A DNA stretch of 15,355 nucleotides from an uncultured Bacilli bacterium (lineage in GTDB: Bacteria; Bacillota_I; Bacilli_A; RFN20; CAG-826): the NCBI GenBank assembly GCA_934162685.1, contig CAKPJO010000015.1:1-15355 (forward strand), read 5' to 3'. Below the pieces are notes generated by a model, which had not been told where the DNA came from, ran no database searches, and saw nothing but the letters and a program-made list of their open reading frames with translations. A program made the position numbers and the translations under genes. Below, one piece after another: positions 8,484-15,303 of this stretch. Positions within the stretch are counted from its first letter, which is position 1, and every line of letters begins with the position of its first letter.

Positions 8484-9821
8484 TTAATTTTTTGATGATT
8501 CAATAATCTTTTTATATTCAAAAAACGAATCTTTTAATATTCTTTTTTGATGTTTAGCATAATCAATATATATTAATCCCATACGGATTTTAAACCCTTC
8601 GTTCCATTCAAAGTTATCCATAAGTGACCAATGGAAATATCCTCTAATATCAACACCTTCATTATAAGCTTTTTCTAAATAAGATAAATAAGAATGTAAG
8701 CATTCAATACGCATTTTGTCATGAATCTTATTGTTATTAGGCTTAGCAAAGTCTCCACATCCACTTTCTGTAATAATGATTGGTGTTTTGTATCTTTTAT
8801 ATAAAAATTTAGGTGAATAATACATCACTTCTGGTAAAACCATGTAACCATTATCCATAATTTTACGATCTGTTGGATTAACTTGAATTATATGTCCATT
8901 AATATTATCAACATAATAACCAGAATATAAATTAATTCCACAAAAATCGATTTTTTGAGAAATTAATTCCATATCTTCTTCTTTAATATTAGGCATAATA
9001 TCGTTAAACACTTGATAATATCGGCTAGGATATTTACCTAAGAAAATTGGATCATACCATATCGCAACTCCATCACCTAAACGATCTTCTTTTAAATCAA
9101 AATAATCTTGATAAGCATCTTCTTCACTTTCTGAATGATTCTTATTAGGTACTGGGACCCAACCGCAAGCTGAAAAACCAATTTTAGCATTGGGAATCAT
9201 TTTTCTTATTACCTTAACTGAACGGCCATGAGCTAAAAGAATATTATGAATAGCTAGTAATACTTCTTTATTACTTAATTTTTTTCCTGGTGCAAAACTT
9301 CCAGAAACTAGTCCGTTATAAACACTATTTTCCGGTTCATTGAATGTTATATAATCTAATACTTTATCTTTAAAAATATTACATATTACTTTAGTATATT
9401 GCTCAAACCATTTAGGAAAATCAGAAGATAAAAATCCTCCTTGTTTTTCTAAATATTCTGGTAAATCCCAATGGAATAAAGTCACAAATGGTTTTATACC
9501 GTTTTTCTTTAAATTATCTATTAAATTAATATAAAATTGCACGCCTTTTTCATTTATTTCTTCTAAATTATTTGGTAAAACTCGACTCCAAGAAATAGAA
9601 AAGCGATACACATTTACGCTTAACTTTTTCATATAACCAATATCTTCTAAATAACGATGATAATGATCACATGCAATATTCGCATTTTGATTTCGATAAG
9701 TATTTCCTAAAGTATTTGTAAATGTATCCCAAATTGATAATGATTTACCATCCGTAAGATAAGCACCTTCAATTTGGTAGCTTGCTGTTGATACGCCCCA
9801 TAAAAAATCTTTATTAAACAT
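8484..9821 (-). CDS. Beta-glucosidase / beta-glycosidase, GH1
   Basis: This is a retaining beta-glycosidase that cleaves cellobiose-like or aryl beta-glucosides, and possibly beta-galactosides, in the cytoplasm. It opens with FNKDFLWGVSTASYQIEGAY, the GH1 N-terminal signature, and closes with YFHWSLMDNFEWNEG and GLIYIDY. The acid/base is Glu162 in TFNEP. The nucleophile is Glu352 in ITESG, where the family usually has ITENG. The aglycone-end motif NFEWNEG, without the Ser-x(6)-Lys-x-Tyr phosphate-binding set of 6-phospho-glycosidases, argues for unphosphorylated substrates, in line with ABC rather than PTS uptake. At 445 residues it is full length. I chose ATG 9821 from family alignment; it overlaps the GH13 gene by 8 bases. 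The nearest strong ribosome site (AGGAGG, 9851-9856) is 29 bases away, or 14 from an in-frame TTG at 9836. Confidence 0.93.
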   Translation of the reverse strand: MFNKDFLWGVSTASYQIEGAYLTDGKSLSIWDTFTNTLGNTYRNQNANIACDHYHRYLEDIGYMKKLSVNVYRFSISWSRVLPNNLEEINEKGVQFYINLIDNLKKNGIKPFVTLFHWDLPEYLEKQGGFLSSDFPKWFEQYTKVICNIFKDKVLDYITFNEPENSVYNGLVSGSFAPGKKLSNKEVLLAIHNILLAHGRSVKVIRKMIPNAKIGFSACGWVPVPNKNHSESEEDAYQDYFDLKEDRLGDGVAIWYDPIFLGKYPSRYYQVFNDIMPNIKEEDMELISQKIDFCGINLYSGYYVDNINGHIIQVNPTDRKIMDNGYMVLPEVMYYSPKFLYKRYKTPIIITESGCGDFAKPNNNKIHDKMRIECLHSYLSYLEKAYNEGVDIRGYFHWSLMDNFEWNEGFKIRMGLIYIDYAKHQKRILKDSFFEYKKIIESSKN

Positions 9822-11346
9822 TTTTAATACTAACAACCACTGCGGATTGTCCTCCTATTGATATTATCTTATTATTAATTTCAGCAGTTCCATCTTTAAA
9901 TATAATTTTGCTAACACAATCTAACTTAATATCTTTGGTATTTAAAGTTGGATTAACAATTATTAAATCATTATTTCGATAATACGATAATAAGCGTGAA
10001 TTATTAGTTTCAAAATAACGAATATCATTACCTTTTAAGTTATTATCTTCATTACGAAATTTAATTAATTTTTTAGTTAAATTAAGTAAGGATTTGTCAT
10101 CATTTTCTTGTTTGAATAAACTAGTTGAATAATCAACTTGTAAAAATGGTTTAATATTTTCCAAAGGTGAAAATCCTTGATTTTTATTATCACTCCAAGG
10201 GAATGGAGTTCTTGAACCAGTTCTTGCATATCCACATTCTACAGAATCTATATCATCTTGATATTTCATTCCTAATTCATCGCCATAATAAATAAAAGGA
10301 ACACCAGGTAATGTTAAAACTACAAAATTAAATAATCTTAATTCTTTTTCATCTAAATAATAGCTAGATCTTATAGTATCATGATTACATGTAATAAAGC
10401 TTAAAAATCCATTATCTTTATTATCATTAATCATTTTTATAGTCTTTTTTAAATCTTCTCTTATATCAAAAACGCTATCAACTTCTAAAAACGATTTAAC
10501 TTTAGGATTAAATTCTTCAATTCTTGATAGATCATTATAAAAATTATTTGCTCTATCAAATACAAAATCAGCGTCAAATCCTGCTTCTAATGATTGATAA
10601 GGATTATTCCATTCTGATACAAACATAATATCTGGATAATCTTTTTTTATAGTAGAAATCATATATTTCCATATCTCAATAGTGGCTTCTTTGCTATCAT
10701 CATTTTTTACTAAAGAATCCGCTAAATCGACACGGAAACCATCAACACCTCTATTAAGCCAAAAGCGCATAACGGATAATAGAAATTCTTGTGTCTTTCT
10801 TGGTTCTTCATCTTTATATGACATTTGCCAATCATGAGTTATTTTATTAAATCCGTAATTTAAAGCGGGTTGAGTAGAAAAGAAATTTACCATATACGCA
10901 CCAAATCGATTATATCTTCCATTAAGAAATTTATATTCACTTGGGCAGTCCCAAGGATTTTTAGTCCATATGAATCGGTCAGAGTATTCATTATGTTTTG
11001 GACTAGCACTTTTTATAAACATTTCATTTTCTTCACTAGTATGACCAGCGACTAAATCAACTATAAGGCGGATATTTCTTTTATGACATTCACTAACTAA
11101 TTTATCAAATTCTTCTGTTCCAAATCGTGAAGAACATTTAAAAAAGTCTCGTACATCGTAACCGCCATCCATAAAAGGAGAATCATAATGTGGATTAAGC
11201 CATATAGCATTAACGCCTAAATCTTTAACATAATCAAGTTTAGATATAATACCTAAAAAATCACCATATCCATCATTATTACTATCTTTAAAAGAATTAG
11301 GATATATTTCATAAAATATTGCATCTTTTAGCCAACTACATTTCAT
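9814..11346 (-). CDS. Alpha-glucosidase / alpha-amylase family enzyme, GH13
   Basis: This is a cytoplasmic retaining alpha-glucanase of about 510 residues. Visible GH13 features are WLKDAIFYEIYPNSF at the N-terminus, a calcium-loop-like DSNNDGYGD, region I DLVAGHTS (usual DVVxNH, with the final His kept), region II GFRVDLAD with nucleophile Asp207, region III SEWNN with acid/base Glu245, region IV NHDTIR with Asp323, then LPGVPFIYYGDELGM and RTGSRTPFPWSD. A C-terminal beta domain follows. The calcium loop, TQPALNYGF and the RTPFPW block resemble oligo-1,6-glucosidase/neopullulanase-like subfamilies, so short alpha-glucans are the likely substrate; trehalose- or sucrose-active relatives cannot be excluded. 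ATG 11346 is preferred over TTG 11358, because AGGGAG (11359-11364) directly abuts the TTG and is 12 bases from the ATG. It is the first gene of the five-gene operon. Confidence 0.9.
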   Translation of the reverse strand: MKCSWLKDAIFYEIYPNSFKDSNNDGYGDFLGIISKLDYVKDLGVNAIWLNPHYDSPFMDGGYDVRDFFKCSSRFGTEEFDKLVSECHKRNIRLIVDLVAGHTSEENEMFIKSASPKHNEYSDRFIWTKNPWDCPSEYKFLNGRYNRFGAYMVNFFSTQPALNYGFNKITHDWQMSYKDEEPRKTQEFLLSVMRFWLNRGVDGFRVDLADSLVKNDDSKEATIEIWKYMISTIKKDYPDIMFVSEWNNPYQSLEAGFDADFVFDRANNFYNDLSRIEEFNPKVKSFLEVDSVFDIREDLKKTIKMINDNKDNGFLSFITCNHDTIRSSYYLDEKELRLFNFVVLTLPGVPFIYYGDELGMKYQDDIDSVECGYARTGSRTPFPWSDNKNQGFSPLENIKPFLQVDYSTSLFKQENDDKSLLNLTKKLIKFRNEDNNLKGNDIRYFETNNSRLLSYYRNNDLIIVNPTLNTKDIKLDCVSKIIFKDGTAEINNKIISIGGQSAVVVSIKNV

Positions 11347-11502
11347 AAATGATAACAACTCCCTTTATCAATTTAATTTTAAACTAGATTAAGCTAATAA
11401 TAAAGAAAATTTATTTTATGAAGAAAACAAATGTACGAAAATTATTTTTATATGCATTCTAAAAGTAAAATAAAATTTGCTATTTCAATCGCTACAAAAA
11501 AC
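11347..11502. other. Intergenic region upstream of the hydrolase operon
   Basis: This very A/T-rich stretch separates the GH13 start from the Rhs promoter. It must hold the promoter of the minus-strand hydrolase operon, yet no -35/-10 pair stands out. The best weak candidate is TTTATT-17-TAAAAT on the minus strand, about 35 bases before the GH13 ATG. No cre-like operator comparable to that of the importer operon is visible, and no gene remnant could be recognised. Confidence 0.4.
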
Positions 11503-11544
11503 TTGACAGTTAAAAAAAAGAAAAACATGTTATAATGAGCTCAT
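11503..11544 (+). promoter_or_regulatory. Promoter-like elements before the Rhs fragment
   Basis: A perfect TTGACA (11503-11508) and a perfect extended -10, TG-T-TATAAT (11528-11536), are both present but 22 bases apart, too far for normal sigma-A contact with both. The spacer is mostly two adenine runs (8 and 5). Directly after the -10 lies a 10-base perfect palindrome, ATGAGCTCAT (11535-11544), covering the expected start of transcription, where a dimeric repressor could bind. The extended -10 alone could drive transcription of the Rhs region. Confidence 0.4.
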
Positions 11545-11982
11545 ATAAGAGCGGTTAAAGTAACACGAAAGGCTAAGCATTATAGTTATAATTATGACGG
11601 AGATAAGCTAATATCATATAATGGTGAAACTTGTTCTTATAACAAACTTGGAAACCCTATAATATATAGAGGAAAAGCAATAACCTGGCAATATGGAAAG
11701 TTTATTACCAAATTAGGAAATACAACGTTTGTTCATGATGGAAACGGTAGAAGAATTAAAAAAGATAATATTTCATTTACTTATGATAACGAAGGAAGAC
11801 TAATCAAACAAAGTAATGGATTAGAATTTATCTATGATCTATCTAACTTAATTGGTATAAGATATAATGAAACAGAATATTTTTATCGTAAAGATTGCCA
11901 AGGAAATATAATTGCAATACTTGACAATGCCGGAAAAGTTATTGTAGTATACAAGTACGATGCGTGGGATAATCACGCTATA
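11539..11982 (+). pseudogene. 5'-truncated Rhs core region (no start codon)
   Basis: An open frame continuous with the next entry runs from just after a TGA at 11536. From about 11581 it encodes clear Rhs/YD-repeat protein: YNYDGDKLISYNGE, then YNKLGNPIIYRGKAITWQYG, VHDGNGRRIKKDN, FTYDNEGRLIKQSNGLEFIYD, FYRKDCQGNIIAILD and KYDAWDNH. These are the last YD repeats before the hyperconserved Rhs core end. There is no ATG, GTG or TTG in frame anywhere in this stretch, and the roughly 1,000 or more upstream residues of a normal Rhs protein, including any secretion signal, are missing. It therefore looks like the stump of a larger gene. The first ~14 codons (AHIRAVKVTRKAKH) are not evidently Rhs-like and may mark the join. 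Confidence 0.75.
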
Positions 11983-12858
11983 TTGGATATAAACGGAAAA
12001 GACATTACCGATGCAACTCATATTGGTAATTTAAACCCATTCCGATATAGGGGTTACTATTACGATACTGAAACTGACTTATATTATCTACAAACAAGAT
12101 ATTATGATCCAGAGGTCGGACGTTTTATCTCACGTGACGCAATAGAATATGCTGATCCAGAAGCAATCATCGGACTAAACTTATATGCTTATTGTGCAAA
12201 TAATCCTGTTATGAATGTAGATCCAACTGGAACTGCTTGGTGGGATTTTATTTTAACGGGTTTAGGGGTAATAGCTGGAACAGTTTTTGGAGGAATTGCC
12301 GGTGCATTTGTTGGAGGTATATGCGGTTTACTAGCTGGTTTTGCTGTTGGTAACGTTCCAGGTGCTATTGCAGGAGCGATTATAGGTATGTTTATAGGCG
12401 GAGCAATTGGTGCAGTTGGTGGAGCCGTTATTGGCGGGGTATTAGGCCATACAACAGCAAATGATATCAACTTATTAGTAAAAGGAAATACTCATCATGG
12501 CAAAGATGATGTTTATTACACTATAGTTAACAATGAAGACATTAGAATTGAAAACTCATATAAAATAAAAACGCCATGGGTACAATGGGGATATAGTTTT
12601 TATTTAAATCACATAAACCCAAGTACAAAAGATATTATTAAAGGTTCAACAGCAGGAATGCAATATGAATGGTTTTTACATAATGTCGCCTATTCTCTTG
12701 GAATAGAAAGAGAAAGCAGTAAAGATGTTGATTTAGGTGCAAGTATTTTTGCTGATTCACACAATAATACTATGGGGTACGGAATGAAAATTTCATATAT
12801 AGTTTTATTTAATACTATTTATTGGATTTGGGATTTAATTGCAAGCGGAGGTCATTAA
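11983..12858 (+). CDS. Rhs core end with glycine-zipper and variable C-terminal domain
   Basis: This is the end of an Rhs-type polymorphic toxin. Residues 13-52 (from TTG 11983) hold GNLNPFRYRGYYYDTETDLY and YLQTRYYDPEVGRFISRD. Residues 66-83 hold NLYAYCANNPVMNVDPTG, the conserved core boundary. Residues 88-155 are a long glycine-zipper hydrophobic stretch (repeated GxxxG, such as GGIAGAFVGGICG). Such stretches often follow Rhs cores and may help membrane passage. Residues 157-291 form the variable domain with AGMQYEWFLHNVAYSLG and KDVDLGASIFADSHNN, and a hydrophobic end (ISYIVLFNTIYWIWDLIA). I see no known nuclease, deaminase or ADP-ribosyltransferase motif, so its activity is unknown. The TTG start is only the first possible initiation codon of the open frame and has no ribosome site, so the real protein may not be made. 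The partner gene follows after 2 bases. Confidence 0.75.
   Translation: MDINGKDITDATHIGNLNPFRYRGYYYDTETDLYYLQTRYYDPEVGRFISRDAIEYADPEAIIGLNLYAYCANNPVMNVDPTGTAWWDFILTGLGVIAGTVFGGIAGAFVGGICGLLAGFAVGNVPGAIAGAIIGMFIGGAIGAVGGAVIGGVLGHTTANDINLLVKGNTHHGKDDVYYTIVNNEDIRIENSYKIKTPWVQWGYSFYLNHINPSTKDIIKGSTAGMQYEWFLHNVAYSLGIERESSKDVDLGASIFADSHNNTMGYGMKISYIVLFNTIYWIWDLIASGGH
12847..12852 (+). promoter_or_regulatory. Ribosome binding site of the Rhs partner gene
   Basis: GGAGGT lies 8 bases before the GTG at 12861 and inside the last codons of the Rhs frame. It is the strongest ribosome site in this part of the window and decides the GTG start over earlier in-frame TTG codons (for example 12822). Confidence 0.7.
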
Positions 12859-12860
12859 AC

Positions 12861-13679
12861 GTGTCAAAAAAATTAAAATCATTTATTATGACTATTTTAG
12901 GAATATATTATATAACTATTTTAGGAATATGTTGTTTTATTTTGCGTGGTTGCTCAAAAAGATGTGATGTTGAAGAAGTGCGTGCAGAATTCACTCAGTA
13001 TCCTATTAGTTCTGATGTAGCTATTGTTTATAATGATACAATTATATATTTTGATGACCATTCCGTACGTTTCTCTAATTTGACAAAACATTATGATGAC
13101 TACGGTCCTTATTTATGGCATATTTCCCAAGAATATATCTATTTTGCAGACATTTACAAAAATGATAATAATAAAAATAATAGTAATATTGTTTTATATC
13201 AATGTAATTTATATGGAGAAAATTTACAAATAGTATATGAAAAAAGCAATGTAAAATCAGGGTGGTGGCTCAAAAACCGCGATGATAGCATATTTTATTT
13301 TACATATACTATAAATAATATAACATATATTGATTCTTACGATGCTTCAACCGAAACTCTTGAAAGTATTGTTGCAAATGACAAATGTAAAAGAGAAGAT
13401 TATGTAAAAGGTAAAGAAAGAGAATATGATATTAATCGCAAAAGAGATAAAGCAAGTATAACCAAAAAAAATTCTTCAGAAACATTTGTAGTAGACAATA
13501 ACTATCTTAAAACAACACCATACTATGAATCTATAAATAGGTTCCCATATGAGTTAGAGCACGTAATAGAAACAAAAGGCAGAATATTTTTCTTTTATAG
13601 ATTTGTAACAGAAGGATTCTTTGAAATAAACGCCAGTTATACATTTGCTATTTTACGACACAAAAGAAATGTCTTATAA
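12861..13679 (+). CDS. Membrane-anchored partner of the Rhs tip (candidate immunity protein)
   Basis: Not assignable to a named family with certainty. The GTG start gives 272 residues. The N-terminus is basic, followed by one membrane segment (residues ~8-28, FIMTILGIYYITILGICCFI) and a Cys-rich edge (Cys24, 25, 31, 35). LRGC at 28-31 resembles a lipobox only weakly. The rest is a hydrophilic, aromatic-rich domain with beta-like repeats (YNDTIIYFDD, ISQEYIYFADIYK, IVLYQCNLYGENLQIVYE), like DUF5050-type beta-propeller proteins outside the membrane. It starts 2 bases after the Rhs stop, the usual place for the cognate immunity gene of a polymorphic toxin. An outward-facing immunity protein would suit a toxin acting on the envelope; both ideas are inference. 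The last ~16 residues (from Asn at ~257) look aberrant: removing one base near 13628-13630 restores a natural-looking tail ending at 13731. Confidence 0.65.
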   Translation: MSKKLKSFIMTILGIYYITILGICCFILRGCSKRCDVEEVRAEFTQYPISSDVAIVYNDTIIYFDDHSVRFSNLTKHYDDYGPYLWHISQEYIYFADIYKNDNNKNNSNIVLYQCNLYGENLQIVYEKSNVKSGWWLKNRDDSIFYFTYTINNITYIDSYDASTETLESIVANDKCKREDYVKGKEREYDINRKRDKASITKKNSSETFVVDNNYLKTTPYYESINRFPYELEHVIETKGRIFFFYRFVTEGFFEINASYTFAILRHKRNVL

Positions 13680-13731
13680 ATATTTGATACAAGCAGATGA
13701 TATAGAAGCTTTAATAGTTTTTATACCATAA
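13630..13731 (+). pseudogene. Frameshifted tail of the Rhs partner gene
   Basis: In the +1 frame relative to the partner gene, codons from 13630 read TPVIHLLFYDTKEMSYKY then LIQADDIEALIVFIP and stop at 13729-13731. Joined to the main frame by dropping one A from the AAA at 13628-13630, the end becomes GFFEI-TPVIHLLFYDTKE..., which is far more protein-like than the in-frame end ILRHKRNVL. The restored protein would have about 289 residues. A real mutation and a sequencing or assembly error are equally possible. Confidence 0.5.
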
Positions 13732-13826
13732 TCAAAATTGTATTTTGCAATAATAACGCACTGATTATTAAAGAACAATATATTTTGCACATAATACTTG
13801 ATAATTTAATTTAAATTAACACTTTT
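13732..13826. other. Spacer between the Rhs unit and the terminator
   Basis: A/T-rich sequence with no gene-like frame. It holds a 14-base A/T palindrome (TTAATTTAAATTAA, 13806-13819) and two near copies of TATTTTGCA, with no clear function. Confidence 0.4.
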
Positions 13827-13866
13827 AAAAACACCTACCATTACTAATTGCAATGATAGGTGTTTT
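13827..13866. terminator. Bidirectional rho-independent terminator
   Basis: AAAACACCTACCATT (13827-13841) pairs with AATGATAGGTGTTTT (13852-13866) with a single C-A mismatch, leaving a 10-base loop. The stem ends in A/T runs on both sides, so transcripts from either strand would carry a U-rich tail. It can end the Rhs/partner transcript on the plus strand and the galactokinase transcript on the minus strand, whose stop codon lies 29 bases upstream. Confidence 0.85.
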
Positions 13867-13895
13867 CTAACATAATTGTTTATAACAATAAAAAT

Positions 13896-15068
13896 TTATA
13901 AATGTTTCGATCCATCATTTCTAATCGAGATTTGATGGACATTTTCTTTGCCAAATACTTCTGCCATTTCTTCAACATAATATTCTAATTCATCTTCATG
14001 AACAAACGCTAAGATTGTTCCTTCAAATCCACCGCCATGAATTCTACAAGCACCATCATGGATTAAATGTTTAGATAACGCTAACGCAAGATTAATATTT
14101 TGAGTTAAGCTTCCAGGAACACAAGTATTTTGTAAATATTCTATAGAACTATTTCCAGATTCATTAACCATTTCTAAGAATTTTTTAATTTTACCATTCT
14201 TTAAATTTCTAAATCCTTTTTTAACTCTTTCATTTTCATCATAGAAGTGAATTGCTCTTAATATTGCGCGATCAGAAACAACTTTTCTTAATTCTGGTAA
14301 AGCTGCATAAAATTCTTCTTTTTTAACTTTAGCAAGTACTTTTTTATGGAAATATTTAGCAACACTTTTCATTTCTTCTGGTATTGCGGCATAATGACTT
14401 GTCAAATTAGAATGATCGCCGCCAGTATTAGTAATAACAATATGATATGGTTCAATATTAATACTTAAATGTTCAATAACTGGCTTATTAAGATTTTTAA
14501 AATTAATAAGATTTACGCCACCAAAAGCAACACCACATTGATCTAATAATCCACATGGTTTGCCAAAATATTCTTTTTCCGCAAATTGGCCAATTTTTGC
14601 CATATCATAACGATCCATAGAATCATTGTTATAATAGAAATTCTCAATTTCCGCGATTAAGCATTCAAAAGCTGCTGATGAAGATATACCAGATCCTGCT
14701 GGAAGAATTGAATCAGCATAAGCTTTAAATCCACCAATATGATAACCTAATTCTTTTAATTCAAATAATACACCTTTAATAAGCGCGGCATTTGTTCCTT
14801 CTTCTTCTTTTACTTTTTGAAGATTATTTAAATCAATTTTAGTTTCACCATAATTTTCTGAAATTAAAATTACTTCATTTTCGCATTTTATTGCCGCCGC
14901 CATAATATCTAAGTCAACAGCGCCTACTAAAACCAAACCATTATTATGATCCGTATGATTTCCTAAAATTTCCATTCTTCCTGAAGAAGAAAATAAATCA
15001 GTGGAATCACTATTAAAGTTTTCTTTAAATGCTTTTTTTAATTTGTTTTTTCTATTTTCTAAATCCAT
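13896..15068 (-). CDS. galK: Galactokinase (GHMP kinase, GNHTDH subtype)
   Basis: This cytoplasmic kinase is predicted to convert galactose and ATP to galactose-1-phosphate, the first Leloir step. In order: sugar-binding motif GRMEILGNHTDHNNG (residues 30-44), where E. coli-type enzymes have GEHTDY; GHMP ATP-binding motif LPAGSGISSSAAFE (~120-133); CGLLDQ with the predicted catalytic Asp176; and the C-terminal GGGFEGTILAFV (~350). The 390 residues match the family. The NH for EH change recurs, from memory, in a group of Bacillota enzymes annotated as galactokinase, so another hexose as the true substrate cannot be excluded. Start: ATG 15068 with GAGGTG at 15077-15082 is preferred to an in-frame GTG at 15086. 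It is transcribed alone and ends at the bidirectional terminator. The GH36 alpha-galactosidase would supply galactose. Confidence 0.88.
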   Translation of the reverse strand: MDLENRKNKLKKAFKENFNSDSTDLFSSSGRMEILGNHTDHNNGLVLVGAVDLDIMAAAIKCENEVILISENYGETKIDLNNLQKVKEEEGTNAALIKGVLFELKELGYHIGGFKAYADSILPAGSGISSSAAFECLIAEIENFYYNNDSMDRYDMAKIGQFAEKEYFGKPCGLLDQCGVAFGGVNLINFKNLNKPVIEHLSINIEPYHIVITNTGGDHSNLTSHYAAIPEEMKSVAKYFHKKVLAKVKKEEFYAALPELRKVVSDRAILRAIHFYDENERVKKGFRNLKNGKIKKFLEMVNESGNSSIEYLQNTCVPGSLTQNINLALALSKHLIHDGACRIHGGGFEGTILAFVHEDELEYYVEEMAEVFGKENVHQISIRNDGSKHL

Positions 15069-15076
15069 AAATAATG

Positions 15077-15082
15077 CACCTC
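15077..15082 (-). promoter_or_regulatory. Ribosome binding site of galK
   Basis: GAGGTG on the minus strand lies 8 bases before ATG 15068 and fixes that codon as the start. Confidence 0.7.
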
Positions 15083-15094
15083 GCACGCACTAAT

Positions 15095-15123
15095 ATGATA
15101 GTAAAAAAAATGATAAATTTCAA
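15095..15123 (-). promoter_or_regulatory. Predicted sigma-A promoter of galK
   Basis: The minus strand has TTGAAA (15118-15123), a 17-base spacer containing eight consecutive T, and TATCAT (15095-15100). The transcript would start near 15088, giving a leader of about 20 bases with the ribosome site near its 5' end. Confidence 0.6.
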
Positions 15124-15195
15124 TGAAAATAAACATTTAAAAATATCATTTTTGACTAGTAATAAAAGTTCTTTTTATAAATATAATTTAATAAC

Positions 15196-15303
15196 TTATT
15201 TAACTGGAAACATTATTGATAGTGAGAATACATTATTAGCCACATTAACATTTAAATCACCATCATATTTATTAACTATAAGTTGAATAGATTTCATACC
15301 AAT
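15196..15303 (-). pseudogene. Remnant of a GHKL sensor histidine kinase C-terminus
   Basis: The minus strand reads IGMKSIQLIVNKYDGDL followed by NVNVANNVFSLSIMFPVK and a TAA at 15196-15198. This matches the last ~35 residues of AgrC/LytS-type GHKL ATPase domains, whose G2 region reads GxGLKSI followed by a KYxG turn and an F-x-x-x-I strand. The preceding His-Gly of the motif is absent, and an in-frame TAA lies 11 codons before the ATG at 15297. No ribosome site precedes that ATG, so this is a decayed end rather than a small gene. The rest of the kinase may lie beyond the window in a broken form or be lost. Confidence 0.6.

Noticed and set aside
3722..11538. Identical 12 bases ATGTTATAATGA before the deacetylase (3722) and before the Rhs fragment (11527)
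   Set aside because: The identity is explained by both being extended -10 promoters in A/T-rich DNA; flanks do not match, so it is not a repeat or insertion boundary.
12189..12470. Proline/alanine-rich open frame on the minus strand, 93 codons
   Set aside because: It is the antisense shadow of the glycine-zipper repeats of the Rhs frame; no ribosome site and unnatural composition.
13806..13819. 14-base perfect palindrome TTAATTTAAATTAA
   Set aside because: Composed only of A and T in a very A/T-rich spacer, so expected by chance; no promoter element next to it.
15074..15286. Plus-strand open frame of 70 codons at the right edge
   Set aside because: It begins inside the galK ribosome site, crosses the galK promoter and lies antisense to the GHKL remnant; composition is that of random A/T-rich sequence.
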